From Penium margaritaceum (taxonomy: Eukaryota; Streptophyta; Zygnematophyceae; Desmidiales; Peniaceae): DNA of 64,000 bases. The DNA is taken from contig SZWC01002415.1 of the NCBI GenBank assembly GCA_023375785.1, positions 121,850 through 185,849 on the forward strand. Direction: 5' to 3'. Of this stretch, positions 20,761-34,499 are shown in pieces (position 1 is the stretch's first letter; the number at the start of each line of letters is the position of its first letter). Both the position numbers and the translations under genes were made by a program. The notes under the pieces were generated by a model, which was not told the DNA's origin, did no database searches, and saw only the letters and a program-made list of their open reading frames with translations.

Positions 20761-22428
20761 TATAACATTCAGGGCAGTGCTACCAGTGTGCAATAAGACT
20801 TAAAAAAAAAAAGAGTAAAAAAAATTACCAGATGAGTAAGGCTGCAGACAACCAACACGACGATGGCCATATGACGGGTTTGGAAAAAAAAAAAAAAAGA
20901 ACAAAACCCCCAGAGTAAAATTACGGATTACGGATTACGGAAAACAACATGAATCAGGTTGAACGACCCCTTGCTATTGCGAGAAGATTCGTGGACATCC
21001 AGGGAGAAAATCTCCATCCAGTAAAGGAGATGCGCCTCCTTGGCATGAGCACCGCAGTGCCTCTCCATGTCTTCCTAGTCATGGTGATAAGCTAGCGAGT
21101 TCAACAAGTCATCTTGACCTGAGTGTTGGTGAGATTCCAGCAGAGGCGGTAGACTTTGTGCACTGGGAGCAGGATATCGGCAACTAGAGAGTGGAGGGAG
21201 GGGCTGGGCAGATGATGCAACAAGATCCTAAGTAAGAGAGACCCTGGCCTCTGCCACATGAGTCTGATCCTGTGTCTGTGCCATAGCAGAAAAACTGGGT
21301 ATACCAACATTTTCCAAATATCCATAAAGAGCTGGCGTACCCGGCATGTGTGCGTGCCCTTGAGATGTTAGTCAATTTTGTTTACCATCTCTTTCTATCG
21401 CCCGATCGGTGTGATGTTGTAGCATGTTGGGCAGTCTGCCAAATGGTAGTACAATTCCATGGATAGCCAGAGACCCCAAAATTGCTTGTAGTGGGAGTTG
21501 GGACCAAGGTGCAAGGTGGTCGCTGTCACAAATCCTACGATGTGGCATGCCATGTCAATGGATCACGTGTTAAATCAGGCATTTCATGCAAACATGTAGC
21601 CTCGGTTAGATTATGATGTATGGTCGACAAGGGCACCTCAATGTGTATGTGGATTCGTCAAATATGGATTCAACTTGGCTATGGCGCACGTGCAGGCGCT
21701 ACCTTGGCTGGAAAGCGGGACCACAACGAGGACCTCTTTGAAAAAGACAGATGGATGCATTGGAGTTGGCAACACACTTAAGCCACCTCTGGTTCAAATT
21801 CATTTATCATGGCGAACATATTACGTTCCGAACTCAACTAATTTGTGCATAGGAATTGAACCTATAATGAATTGCAGATTATGGGCATCAATAATGTCAA
21901 AGTTACGGAACAGTATGAAAAATGGTAAAAAATAATAGCTATGTAGAAGAAAGTAAGGACATGTCAGAACTTCTCTGACAATGCTTCAAATGCTTGTACA
22001 TTTAGACTTGTGGAATGTGATTGTGTACCCCGTTGATTTCAGAAATGCTTTAATATTTTTGCGAAATTTTCTGTGCAGATTCCTTACATGTGCTATTTAG
22101 GGTGGCACATTGTTGGAGGATTCATCTTGTTCCATAAAAGGAATAGAAGTGAGTTCAACCCTCTCTAAATACCTCAAAAGCTTCCAGGTAGAAGCTGAAA
22201 AACATTGTCGTGATGTTCATCGTGCCAAATACCTTCCTTCCTTCCCTCCTTTCTTCAAGCCTTACCATGGATACTTTAGGACCATGGTAGCTTAATCCTC
22301 ATATCGTTAACAAAAGAATGTCCAAATTGTATGCCTCCCAAGAATAAGTAACATGTTGTAACACTGTTTTTATAACGCTGTCAATGAATTCCAACCATAG
22401 GGGAAAAATCCAGGATATGGGAGGTTGA
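20761..22428. other. Intergenic DNA; only simple repeats recognised
   Basis: Poly-A patches occur at 20801-20822 and 20885-20898, and a threefold GGATTAC-type heptamer repeat at 20921-20940. No gene is recognised; small open frames have no family features. Confidence 0.5.
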
Positions 22429-23029
22429 GTTAATCGACCCAAAAACGTGCACTCGTAGATCAGTGCACGTTTTGGGGCTGGAAGTCCGACTTCGGGGGGC
22501 GAAATCGGACTCCGCCCGGCTCTGCGACGTCGCAGGCGGAGCTTTGCCAGCGAAGTCGTCAAACAGTCACAAACCCCTTGAGTGAGGGGTTTGTGACCGT
22601 TCGAGGGGGGTTTGCGGGTAGGTTTGGATGGGGGGTCCGAGACTCCCCCTGCGATGGAAGGGAATTTGCTGGGCCCCGCTACCGCGGGGCCCAGCAGATG
22701 CCCGCGCAAAAATAAAGCCCAAAACCCCCGAATGTAGTTCGGGGATGGGTTTGTTCGACGTTTGGGCTTCAAACTAGGGGTTAAACGCGGATTTGCGTGG
22801 TGGGAAAAAAATGAAAAGGGCGTTTTCGCTCGATCGCGACCTCGCGATCGAGCGTCAACCACCGTTCTGACATCGGCGAAGCCGATGTCAGAACGATCGG
22901 ACTTCGCCCTCGATTTTGGCAAAAAAGGGGTCGTCGCTGAAATCGAGGGCGAAGTCGGAAAGAAACTTCTGACGCGGCTTTTTTGGCCAATGCACTCGAA
23001 ATCGTGTGCATGAATTTAATTCGATTAAC
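22429..23029 (+). mobile_element. TTAA-flanked hairpin-string element, copy 1
   Basis: A non-coding block of about 600 bp bounded by GAGTTAATCGACC and TCGATTAACCCC. Inside are at least seven inverted repeats in order: a CGTGCACT hairpin, CTCCGCCTGCGACG/CGTCGCAGGCGGAG-type stems, AAACCCCTTGAGTGAGGGGTTT, the core TGGGCCCCGCTACCGCGGGG at about 22674-22700, ACCCCCGAA..TTCGGGG, CGATCGCGACCTCGCGATCG, TCTGACATCGGC/GCCGATGTCAGA, and a long ACTTCGCCCTCGATTT stem. A second copy lies inverted at 39079-39672. No transposase is present, so it is non-autonomous. TTAA at both ends recalls piggyBac-type target sites, but the termini are not classic. Confidence 0.8.
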
Positions 23030-23642
23030 CCCAAATGGGATATGGACTAATATGGTATCAAGAATGACGGATTGTCATCTCCCAAATGCATTGCACCAAG
23101 TATTATGTTAAAGGTTTGTGCATTCTGATTGTGTATCAGTTGCAATGCCTTTGTAACAAGTTACAAACTTTAGTGCCAAATGTATGTCACCTTGATGAAC
23201 AGTTCTCTACAAAATGGTACCGTACTTATGTTTGAATTCATGGGTATAAATAATTTTGGGACTGTAATTTAGGCTCGTAGGGTACTTTCTTTAATTTTGT
23301 GTTTCAGCAACGAACAAACAGGGACAAATGGTAGTTGTGATTTCGTTCCTATAAGCATCAATTTTCCCTTTCCGGGGTCCAGTTCGATTTTGAAGTGTTC
23401 GTCTGGTCTACATCGGTCAATGGAAAGTGCACGATTGCCGTTTCGTACGATTTGACCGTTGGCATCTAGATTTTGTGGCAGTATCCGTTGGTGCTTAGCT
23501 TGTCGTGCGAATGCTTTGTGGATGCGGCTCCGCACTCGACCAAGTCGCCAACCGAGGCGCCATGGTTGCACCCTGTAAAAGGTGTGTGCATGTTGAGTGC
23601 AAGTCCATCGTCGCTACCAACAACACAGCATGTCTCATATCA

Positions 23643-25691
23643 TGCCGTTTTTCTCCAAGGTTTCCTCTGAGGAGCACCGCTGAAATGTTGAAAAAGCACT
23701 CTCCGGACCAAAGCCCATCGCTCCACCCAAATGTGGTCCTGGGCGTCCGCGCAAAACCAGCCTATCCATCCCACTGTCTCCATCCACTGTCCGTACGGCC
23801 CCGTGTACCCATTCCACTGACACCCCGACCAAAGAGCGGCCGCCAAAACATCGCGCCAGGATTGTATTGTCCGATGATGAAGAGGTCGACGATGTAGAGG
23901 CATTCGACACTGTTGATTCAGACCCAACTGACAATGCTTGCGAGGACGATGCTGCAGACGCAGAGGTAGCCGACGGTGCTGAAGCAGAAGCCTCAACTAA
24001 CTCAGACCATGATGAGGAGGACCCTACTGACGCAGCTGTAATGCTCGAGGATCCACTTGTGACATTCTACGATGACGTGGAAGTGTTGATAGATGCCATG
24101 ATGTCAGTGGACGAGATGGCGGCACGAGAGAAAACAGGCAAGGTTGTTGTCAACTCCCTCATGGCGGAGCTTGCTTTGGATGCAGCGGACGAGGTAGCCA
24201 TGGAGTACGCAGATGACATCCAAGATGCACTAGCGCTACAACCCACACTGGAGTGGGGGCCATCCATATCATCGGCCAAGAAGAGAGGCCCTTACATGGA
24301 TTGTTTTGGATTAGGGCATGTTCTTATCGTCCATGCCGCCGTCCTCAAGCATAGCGGTAGCATCTCCAAGGCCGTCGCATGGCTGCGCATGCACCACCGT
24401 ACACCAGCTGGCCCACCCATTTACGAGCGGCTCTCCTACTCTACTGTCAAGGGTTGGTACGAGCTTAGTAGTATCACCCTCCGACCCGCGTATGCACCAG
24501 CCATCGCAGCCATGCCCGACGGTCTGATCGAGGAAGCAGCACTGAAGACCGCACGTGTCCAAGGATACCGGGAAAGGAAGGGGTACTTCCACGACCACCC
24601 GCCTTGAAGAACAAGATCGTGCGCTTGCTTGAGCTCATGCGAGAGCAGGGAACACCTCTATGTTCTACTATGGTTTGGGAGAAGATCCTCACTGTCGTGA
24701 AGGAGCGCGGCCTCACCATCCCTCCAGTCAGAAGTGATGCTGACATGTTCTCGTGTAGCTGGTGCAAGAATTTCGTGGCCTCTGAGATCAACTGGACGTG
24801 GTGATGTGACACATCCGCATCTTAAAAGCTCCCCCAGGATTGGACCGCACGTGCCAACTCCATGTATTTGCGCGCCGCATTCCACATCTCCCTGAACAAG
24901 ATCAAGGCACCGTTTGTCGTGAACGCCGATCACACGGGGGTCCATCTTGTCCCGAGCCCTCGCTACACATATGCGTCCAAGGGATCAACGGAGGTCAAGG
25001 TCTCCGGGGAGGAGGACAAACGACAGGTCACTGTCCTCGTTGCTTCAATCATGGAGGGCGACATGCTTCTGTGCCAGGTCATCTGGACTGGAAAAACGTC
25101 AGCATGTCACCCTCAAAGCGAGAACACCAACCATGCCATCCGAAACTCCACGTGGCACTTCATCCACACACCGGATCAGTGGGCATCCGTGGAAACCTCA
25201 AAATAATGTTCTGTGATGGTCCTCGAGCCGTACTTCATCCGCACATGTGAGAAGTACGGCGAGGACCACACAAAAACAAAGCTGCTGTTGATTCTTGGTG
25301 CATGGCGTCCACAGGCTAGAAAAATCTTCAAAGCATGGGTTTGCAAGCAGTACCCATGGGTGCAGCTGCTGTACATCCCCCCTGGATGCACCAACAAGCT
25401 GTAGCCCACAGATGTGGGGATCCAGAAGCCATTTAAATCTCAGATCAGCAAGGGGTACTCATCATGGGTGGGCAAAAAAATTTCCAGCTCTGAGCATGTC
25501 GACCTTGGCATGCATCAGGTCAAGGACGTGTCTGTCGGTTGGTTGCATGGGCACACATCCATGGCAAGCCAGAGATGGTGCGCGCCGCATGGTGCGAGAG
25601 TGGCTGGGACCGTTGTTATGACAAAGACTTCCAGCGTGCTGCTGCAGATGAGTACTTGAAATTCTTGGCTGAGCCTGAGATCCAGGGATAG
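23643..25691 (+). pseudogene. DDE_1 (pogo/CENP-B-like) transposase, decayed copy 1
   Basis: The plus strand encodes, through several frame breaks, a protein with these parts in order. An AT-hook-like GPGRPRKTS (about 23733) and an acidic SDDEEVDD region come first. A helical segment follows (MDCFGLGHVLIVHAAVL to STVKGWYELS), then a DNA-binding stretch ending KLPQDW. The catalytic core starts NADHTGVHLVPS (first Asp codon near 24928). The second catalytic position reads LILGAW instead of LxLDxW (Gly codon 25297-25299). Then come IPPGCTNKL, a TAG at 25402-25404 where Gln is expected, and PTDVGIQKPFK. The end is about 25691. A TGA interrupts the N-terminus at 23682 and a frameshift follows 24604. 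Longest intact part: 23867-24607. Confidence 0.75.
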
Positions 25692-27120
25692 AGCCAGAGA
25701 ACCTTGTTGGGTAGGTTGCTAGGAACTTACACGTGTCGGTACGTCACGTCTTACGTCTTGTCTGCGTCACCATGTCTTTTAAAAAAGTGTTTTCTATTCG
25801 CTCCCACACTGATCCCAACTACCCAACCCTCGCCCGCTCTTGCGACAAACAGTGAATGTCGCTAACATGTACGAATTCTCGGAACACCGACAGAACAATG
25901 TGAAACATCGCACAAACACCGAATGGAACATTTCAACACTGTCTGACATGTCTGACACAATTATTTTTGCATTTTCAAAATACACTTATGAAATATCATG
26001 CCGTTGTCAAATTCATGAATTTTTTCAACAAAAATTGATATCAAAATCAAAGATCAGTACGGTATTTGACAACTCACAATCAGATGCATTGGAAAACAAG
26101 CAGCTTATTAGTCTATCCAAAGGGTGTGTTTTTCAAGAGTAAGTTCCAAACGAAGTAGTAGTATAGTGGAAGGTTCTGTGAAAATGAAGCAACCAAACTC
26201 ACTAGTGTGCCTTTTCTGTTATATTCCTGTACATATTCCTCTTCAGTATCTCATAGTCGCCCGATGCACTTTTTATCTGAATTTCCCCTCTCCCCTCTGA
26301 GAACGAAGGTGAGTGTCTTGACAAGTGCGCATTGGCAGTGTATACTTGCACAAATGGAAACTGTCGCAAATGGATCACTACTTTTCACTATGGAATGACC
26401 CTCCTAAATATGTATGTTAAATCAATCAGTTCTTTTTTTTTTCTTTCTTTTTTTCCCCTTTTGCGTGGTTGTGGATACATTCACTTCTTTGGTCTCTACT
26501 ACCCTAAAACAACAAAATATCCCCGCATTGAGTTGGCAGAGTGGATTAAGATACAGAGGGGCTGAAAACAACCATATTTTTATCATAACTTCTCAACCAT
26601 AGGCAATGGATAGTGGCCTAGGAGCACACGTAGACAAGGAAAGGTGTTTATTGTTATTCAAACCGAATAATTTATTATTACAACTGTATACATTCAAATC
26701 TCACAATATGGAAGGCTCATAAAACCTTCATTGAACTCACAGACTAATTTCCTCTTGTTACCACTATTTAGATGAATTACTATGTTCTATGTCTTCAAAT
26801 CAAGAAGATCGTTCCTGGAAGATAAGTACATTAATTTTTTTAATACTGAAGTCGAATATTTTCATCAATCAGTTCAATGCTTTCATGAAATTTGGACACG
26901 TTGTATGCTTAAATACAGGAGTGGCAACAGTTGTATTTAGGGTTAAAGAATTATATGTCTCATAACTTCTTTAGCAAAACCACTGTTGTAGAAAACAGGT
27001 TATTAAAGTTTATCCTCAGGTAGCTATTATTTTAAGTAGCAGGCTACCGAGAAAAAAGAATCTCAACTGTCACTCACTCCACAGCTTGAATGCACTCAAA
27101 TAGAAGTAAAAAATAATAAA
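25692..27120. other. AT-rich intergenic DNA; nothing recognised
   Basis: AT-rich with homopolymer runs. The phrase TGGCAGAGTGGATTAAG near 26535 looks superficially like a tRNA D-arm but has no matching arms. Confidence 0.5.
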
Positions 27121-27970
27121 AGATCAAGGAATCCGAATTTCATATCAAAAGACATTGGAGATATATCATTGGTTCGCAATAGCTATTGCATGAGAAACAT
27201 TTGATGATTTGAAAGAGAAATAAAATTAAACATTTCATGCTTTCAATCCACAAGTATCAACGGTCCCTAACTTCTGTGAGGTTAAAAAAAAAAAGAAATA
27301 TGTTGGTGTATCTCCTTTGGTGTCTACCAGCTATACTACCATATAATCTTTCCCGATACAAATTTGGTTCTTGGAGGGGGGAGGGGGGGGGGGAAGGTGG
27401 GGGCAGACCAGGAGCTACATCCTACACCACCCCTTCAAGCATGAAAGTTTATTTGGAAATTTTATCTGGCAGTGTACCTGGGGTTCGGTGAAAAGCTGTA
27501 CGCTAATTGGTATCCAATGAACGACAACATGAAGGATAAGCTGGTGTAAAAATTGGTATCCAATGAAATACACCCCCCACTACAATTTCCTAATACACAC
27601 TCTGATTTTTAGAGTGGAAGAAGACCTTTGATTATTTTCTTGGGATCCATAGTCCATGTCGGCAGACATTGATTGGTTTCCAATAGTTGTCTCATGAAAA
27701 CCATTTGATAGTTACCACTGAGGATACATAAGATATTTCAAACAAGACATCACAGGAAATAGATCTGTGAGTATTGATGGCCCCTAACCATCTCAAGATT
27801 CCAGTTGTAGAATCGGATTAGTGTATCTCCTCTGGTGTCTACCAGCTGGAGGTGGGGGTCCTCGACCAAGAGCTATATCCACCATCCTTCCCAAGAATAA
27901 AAATTAAAAAAAACAAGTAAATTAATAAAATTTTACTGGGAATGTGTATCTAGTATTGTATCTGAGGGAG
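27121..27970. repeat. Diverged direct repeat pair
   Basis: Segments 27140-27490 and about 27655-27970 share a collinear order of phrases: ATTGGTTcgCAATAG, CATGAaAACatTTGAT, CCCTAACt, GTGTATCTCCTyTGGTGTCTA, CCAGCT, then GGAGCTAtATCC. They are diverged copies of one unit about 520 bp apart. The second copy ends where the copia RNase H fragment begins. Confidence 0.6.
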
Positions 27971-28004
27971 GAGAGGTTGCCACAAATTTTCACTGATTTA
28001 TTCT

Positions 28005-28219
28005 ACAGAGAGTTTCATCCTCGCACAAAGCATGTCAGTGTAGAACATCATTTTTTGCATGAAGCAGTACAAGCAGGTGTCATGCAAGTTTTTCCCATCA
28101 GGGGAGATGCTCAGCTGGCCAAATTTCTTACCAAAGCACTTCCCTCTCCAGCACTGCATCTCCATCTGAATCATCTCGGTTGTATACCTGCCACACTTAT
28201 GTCCAAGGGGGCATATTGA
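28005..28219 (+). pseudogene. Ty1-copia RNase H C-terminal fragment with polypurine tract
   Basis: Open frame encoding HPRTKHVSVEHHFLHEAV, then VFPIRGDAQLAKFLTKALP, the conserved end of copia RNase H. It is followed by a CAAGGGGGCATATTGAACC tract that aligns with the polypurine tract and LTR start of the copia element at 45.66 kb. The 5' part of the element is missing. The open tract itself extends a little upstream (27944). Confidence 0.8.
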
Positions 28220-28741
28220 ACCTCCCTGTAAATATTTTTCATTTCTGTATGGACATGAGTGCACAGGTCATGCTGACCCAGGGAGTGGAGGCGATGCATG
28301 CTGAGCACCCATACCACGCCGGACCGCCATCTGAGATTTTTCCGGTGTCTCTCGTGCGCTTGCCTCCCTGTGGCAGCATTCCCCCAGCTCCATTACTTGT
28401 AGCTCCTTCTTCAAATAATTTTTTTCTAAGACCTTTTTGTGTCCCTGATTTTATCCTTGGTCTGGATTGCACAAAATATTAGGAACCTAGTACCCCTAGT
28501 TAGTTTGTGACAGGTTCTTGTTTTTGTCAGCGAGTCGTGGCCCAGACTCGCTTGCCGACCACTTGGTGGGTATAGATCAGCAAGAATCACCCGGTTGAGC
28601 TGCAACAAATAGCAGCTTGACACTTAGGTTGTGTTTGCCGCTGCCAATCAATGGATCAATGCAACCTGAGCCTAAATTCCTCAAACGACCACCTGTTCCA
28701 AAAAAATATTTTTGTGTTGGCTTCATAGGAAAGATCTCATC

Positions 28742-28822
<81 letters not shown>

Positions 28823-28891
28823 NNNNNNNNNNNNNNNNNNNNNNNNNNNNNNNNNNNNNNNNNNNNNNNNNNNNNNNNNNNNNNNNNNNNN

Positions 28892-28923
<32 letters not shown>
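28742..28923. repeat. (CT)n microsatellite containing an assembly gap
   Basis: CT dinucleotide repeat on both sides of a 69-N gap (28823-28891). The true length is unknown. The open frames through it are artefacts. Confidence 0.95.
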
Positions 28924-28924
<1 letters not shown>

Positions 28925-31900
28925 GCTATCTATATATCCTTCTCTTACTCCTTCTCATCCATTTCTTTTCTTGTATCTCAAATCAAATGACAGCCTTGCA
29001 TATGAATATGAGAAATTTTGCGAGGGAGCACTATCCTTTTTGTTGAAGGATAGTTTGAAATCTCAGTGAGCATACTTTTGGATCGATAATAAAGTAATGA
29101 TATGGTAGTTGTCATCATAAAAATGGGTGTAACAAATGAGGTCAAGTGTGTATGCAATACAAAGTTAGGTTAAAAAGATTAAAGAATTAAGGTAAATCAT
29201 GGGATTTTTATACACTGTTTGATGTGTGTATTAGAAATAGCTGCAGTAGGAAGCTTATATGAATGCTTGTTGTTTACCATTGTGTATTTTTTTACTCACA
29301 GGTCAACGTAAAATAACCTATCATTAAGTAAAGTAAACATGGAAATATCAATTTTAAGGATCATAGTGAAGGAATCTCAATTATTATAAAAGTTAAATAT
29401 ATATCTTCTTGAATTTCCTAAACTGGAATATGTTATGTCTTAAGGTGTCTTTGCAAAACCCAGTATTTTCTGATGACGGTGACATTCAAATGGGTATATA
29501 ACACGCATTACTAAGTAACACTATTGAATTCCTTTATCCCACCTCCTCCGGCCAATGCTCCTCATCCCTCCTCCTCCAAAATCCTTAAGTGTATTGGGAA
29601 AGTGTATCAAGACGTGTGTTTTGTGATGGTGGATACGTGTGCACACATCGGTGATGTGCAAGTTCTTTGTCACTTCTCGTGAAAACGTGCATTCGTGTAT
29701 TCATATTTTACATCCCCACTATACACCTCCCACTTAATTCATCCAACCTAATTTTGACCATAGGAGGGGGGATTCCAACCGAAAATGGTTATATATAATC
29801 TCTTGTCTTATCCCCTCAAACATACAATGTATATTAGGAGAATATATTGAACTGTGAACATCACAAAGTATGAATTGCGATAAAAATATACACCATTGAA
29901 CAGTGTAGCACACATTTGCAGCATGATTTTGTGCATGGATGTTTTTTGCATGCACAGATTTAAGGTGTGCTAACCAAACCACTCCCCCATCTCCAAATTT
30001 CACATGGGGAATGTATTGAGAAGTTTATCTGATGGGCCAGGACACAAGTACACTACTATTTGTACATGGTTTGTTTCTTGTTCCTTGGTATTTCTTGCAC
30101 TCCCTCCATAAAATGACTGATGCATTCACCCAATACACTTCTGTATTGAAGGGGGGGGTGTCAAACCACATCTCCAATCCTGAAAATGTATTGGACACGG
30201 TATGGACACCGCGTGGAGATGTGGACGTGATTGATTTTCTTTCTTTTTCTTTTTGTGAACATCATGAAGTATGGCATATTCAGGGAAATGTTTTATTGGT
30301 GAAAGCCACCTGCAACAAGATAATTCCTCAATAAAAAATTTATACAAAACATCCTAATGTAATGTATCGATAGTTTAATGGACTAGGATATTGGTTAACA
30401 TCAACAGTTGTAACAAAAATTCCCCTGAGAGAGTTTATAGACAAGAAATAGGACAAAAATATCTGGTATCCAAGTCTTAATACTGAATTATAAACCCCCC
30501 CACCATCGAGTGAAAAATAACCAATCCACTTCACTGTCGCCGCTAGCGCTTGGCGACTATCAAGAAAGATGAAGGAAAGGTCACGTTGATACCACATGTC
30601 ATGAGACATTGACATGATGCCTTTTTTCTGTGCATGTGTCACAAACCCCTCAATGGAGGGTTTTCTGATAATTGTGGAGAGGTTTGTGCAAATTTTCAGG
30701 GAAGTTGAAGACTCTTGTCACGTTTTGGTGCCGCCTCCTCCAATCTCTGAGTGCCGCTCATAATCTCCTTAGTTTTGGTGATGCCTCCTCACCCTTGAAA
30801 AGGAGCATCCCTACCACTAGTTAACTGAGCATCCCTGCAAAATCTTTCTTGTTCCACTCAACACCTTTTCATGTTATTTTTACATGATACTCTCCTAGGA
30901 TTTACTGCCGAGGCGGTACCTCTTTGCAACATTGTCTGTATCTGCAATCCAGAATTTGGACACCAGTCCTCCCGATTACACTGACGTGTTCATGATCACA
31001 CATTGGTCTACCAGACCTCTTTCAGCACTTGTTGGTCGGTTGGATGAACTAATCTAAGCTCCACTAAGATGATGCAGCTTGAATACTAGTTTGATCTTAT
31101 GTTTGTAAGGCATGAAGACCCTAAGACATGGTTTATTGGCACACATAATCTCCTTTTCGAAGTTTGCACTTATCTTCAGAGGAGGCGGTGGTGGTTGTCT
31201 GGCATGCGCAATTTCCATAAAATTCTGTCGTTAGACACAACAATGCTCCAACATAGATGATCTTGGTCTCAACCACCATTGCCTCAATATCGTCTCAAAT
31301 AAATACCACAGGCTACTGCTCACGTCCTTGTCAAAAGCACACCGCCTTTTTCTTTAAAAGGTAAGATAACAAAACTCAAATTTTTTGGATTTCATCCACA
31401 ATCAAAGCGTTCATGGTACAAAATTATGAGCAAGTGAATCATGGCTCACCCATTGTGATCATGGATTGTTATCCTGTTTCACCTGCTGTGATCATGGTTC
31501 ATCCAGCATGTGATCCATGGTCATAATCCATGCATTACAAATTGGAGGACCACCTTTTGGATGTAGATTCCATCTAGTAATGATGGAAAACTTGCAAATT
31601 ACATGTAGTTATCCCATTTAAAAAAGCTCTTGGCCCTTGCTTTTTGCTCCCTTTGCATGATCACATGCAAGGGTATCATTTAGGACATCTTCAAAAGATT
31701 CTCCTACATGGAGAATCACAACAAGTTGTCTTGCTTCCATTTCTTGTATTTTGCATACATGCAATAGTTCCACTCAATAGGAAACTTCCATAAGCCTCAC
31801 ATCGAGAATTTGTTGAGGATATTACCCTCCTAAAATACAATTGACAAGCAAGCTCCGGAGGATGCCACAGTAGTGACATCCAAAAAGCCATCGTACTTGC

Positions 31901-34499
31901 ATTTGACCATGTACGTCAATTAAACCATCCCCAGAATTGTGGGGGTTAAAATACCTCCGCATGACCGTCCACGTCAATGGAATATGGTTCAAATGCACCG
32001 TAGTTGAATGAGGTATCAATTCATTGATCAAGGCTCATCTTAGTCAAAACCCCTCTTGCCTTATCGCGATACTTAGAGAAATCTGCAGAATTTCTGTCTA
32101 TGTTTTTTATCTGAGATCTTTTTTTTCTAACCAGACCAGTTTTTTGCCATGTTTGTATGTTGATACAACACTACCGGTGCCACAAAATACCTTTGGCATA
32201 ATTATAATCCATCCACACCCATTTTTAAAAGCATAAGAACATCACACGTGTATTGTGTTGCCTTCATCTCTAGTTGTGAGATTAATCAAATTGGCCAGAA
32301 TTCTGGTGAGGAATGTCAATCCTTGAGATTCTCAATCATTCTTTTCAAATATTATGATGAGGAAATCCATTCGTCGAGGTCCTGAAAAATTCGTTTTGCA
32401 CCATTATTTGGGCACCACACACTCATCGTTCTTGGTGGGTCCCACTGTTTAACCTAAATCACTATGTGGTCAGCTGGTCCACCAAGTTGTTGGTGCGAAC
32501 ATTTGGTCAGCATGAAACTGACAAATGAGAAGTCTTCTTCACATTTTTAAGCATTAAATATTGATTCTCGACTGTGTTGTCATCTAGCTATATTAATGTT
32601 GGTTTGCAGAACAAATGAGATTGTTATAGTACCACAAAAATCTGACTTTTGAAATGGGTATTGCCCGTTCCCCTGCAGAGGCACAAATTTACATAATGGA
32701 AGAAAGAGCTCATGTCGGTGACTCTGACAATAGTTCCGCCACTCGTTTCAGCTATTTTTTCTTTTTACCTTCCATGACCTGTTCACTTGTCGAGTGAATA
32801 CAAGATGAAATTATCGCCCTCCATTTTTTCACATTTCGACATTGATTTGATCAATCCATGGAATTAAGAGCATCTTTTACCATCTTCAACCACCATGCTG
32901 TTGGGAATCAAGTGATAAAGGAGACATATAAGAGCCCTTGCTCCTCATTTACACATTCAGTACCCCATTCGGAGGTCGTCCCGTGGGAGATTGAGAGAAT
33001 TTCCCTTTTAGCACGGATGTTGATACAAACTCATGTATCTTTTTTGTGATGGTACCAGTCGGGTACCTTGATTTTTATTTTATCGATTTTAACATGAAAC
33101 AATGCCCATATAATCCACCATTCTATGCTTACATAAGAAGTTGTTTTACCCTTGCAGTTTTCATTGTAGCCCGGTGGCTAAATCAACCATATTACTCCGT
33201 ACGGAAGTTTTGAGGACTGTGGCTGAGTGCAGATGTAAGAGTTGATGTCGCCAAACCTCAATGGAATTTTTTTCTCTTTGGAAAAGAACCATCAGGATCG
33301 TGTAAGTATGTCCACATGTATGGATCTCCTACTTGAGGTTTTTGGCCAAAATCAAGGTGGCATAATTGAAGGTATGTCCGCTCGCTAATTCATGATATCG
33401 CCATGAGATGTGGATAGGTCAAACAGTCAAGTATGGCCTGCTTGTAATAGAAAAATTACAATCAGTGTGCTAGGGTGGTAGCAAATATCGTATGCATACC
33501 AAATGAATTGCTTATTTTCATGTTACTGGTGTAGAATAGTAACCAATGTTATCGGTTTCAATAAAATATCACAACACATGTGAACACGCTTCTCTTTCCA
33601 ACCGTGCATGTTTTAAATTACATGTCATGTAGCACTTGCAAAGTGACTGAGGTATGTTGGTATGGGTTTCATACCTCCACATTTCCAAAAGGTTGAGGAA
33701 TTTGTCAAGCATTGCTATTTTTTAGCATCTTCAACATCCAGTTGATGGTGTTTCTAAAAGCCTTAGTTTTTTGTAGCTGACACATTTGGTGCCGTCTTGC
33801 ATTAGGCAACTTGTGCTAAAATCTCTACCATCATCTTGGTGATGCAGGTCTTTGGGTTGGGTCATGATTGGCCCATCATGCACGTTGTGCAAATCGTAAA
33901 CTCTCTGCATGTCCAACTTGGTATCACAATATATATTGGTTGTGTTTATGGGGAACCTGTCCGCCGTTATCATGGTCCACAACCGCATTCAGAATTACAT
34001 TGGAATTCTTGTTCTTGTAAGGGTTGCCAAGTCTGTTTTTTTATGTTCAACAAATTTGTGACAAGTGGCTCACGGAGACTGGGTATCATGATTGACAGAA
34101 TCGGTGTCCAAAAAAATCCTTCACTCATGTCGTCACTTTGGTATTAACCCGTGTTATCATATTAATGTACGACGTGTCTTAACACAGGTTTGAATAACCT
34201 CCAAGAAGGCATTTGACTACATGAGCATCATCGATTTTGTCAACAGGTCCCTTGCATGTCATAGGATGCACTCCCGGCACTTCAAGTGATGTCAACAAGA
34301 CACTTGTCCACAGAACCACAACCAAGCATATACTGTAAATGTTTCTTCAGTGGCTTCAAGCAGCAGGTAGGCATGACTTGCCATGCAACACCCTGATTTG
34401 TTGAAAACCTTTTCATACGGTGCATTGACACCCATTCAGTTTGGCAATGAGCAATTGCATTGTCGTCTGCCAATCTGCACCTGTGACAGACGCAATTGA
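28924..34499. other. Long AT-rich gene-free stretch
   Basis: About 5.6 kb without a supported gene. Phrases such as GTGAACATCAcrAAGTATG recur (29855 and 30255), suggesting decayed repeats. A short run of GTGATCATGG-like palindromic words lies at 31450-31540. Small frames near 33731-33988 (minus) and 33836-34147 (plus) are not recognisable. Confidence 0.5.

Noticed and set aside
20921-20940. Telomere-like heptamer repeat
   Set aside because: The unit is ATTACGG-type, three copies only, not TTTAGGG.
24840-25250. Alternative frame of 136 codons over the DDE_1 core
   Set aside because: The overlapping frame 24862-25206 carries the NADHTGVHL catalytic block, so this one is a shadow.
26528-26570. 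tRNA D-arm-like TGGCAGAGTGGATTAAG
   Set aside because: No foldable cloverleaf or T-arm follows.
28617-28990. Ser-Leu repeat frames
   Set aside because: They are translations of the CT microsatellite and its gap.
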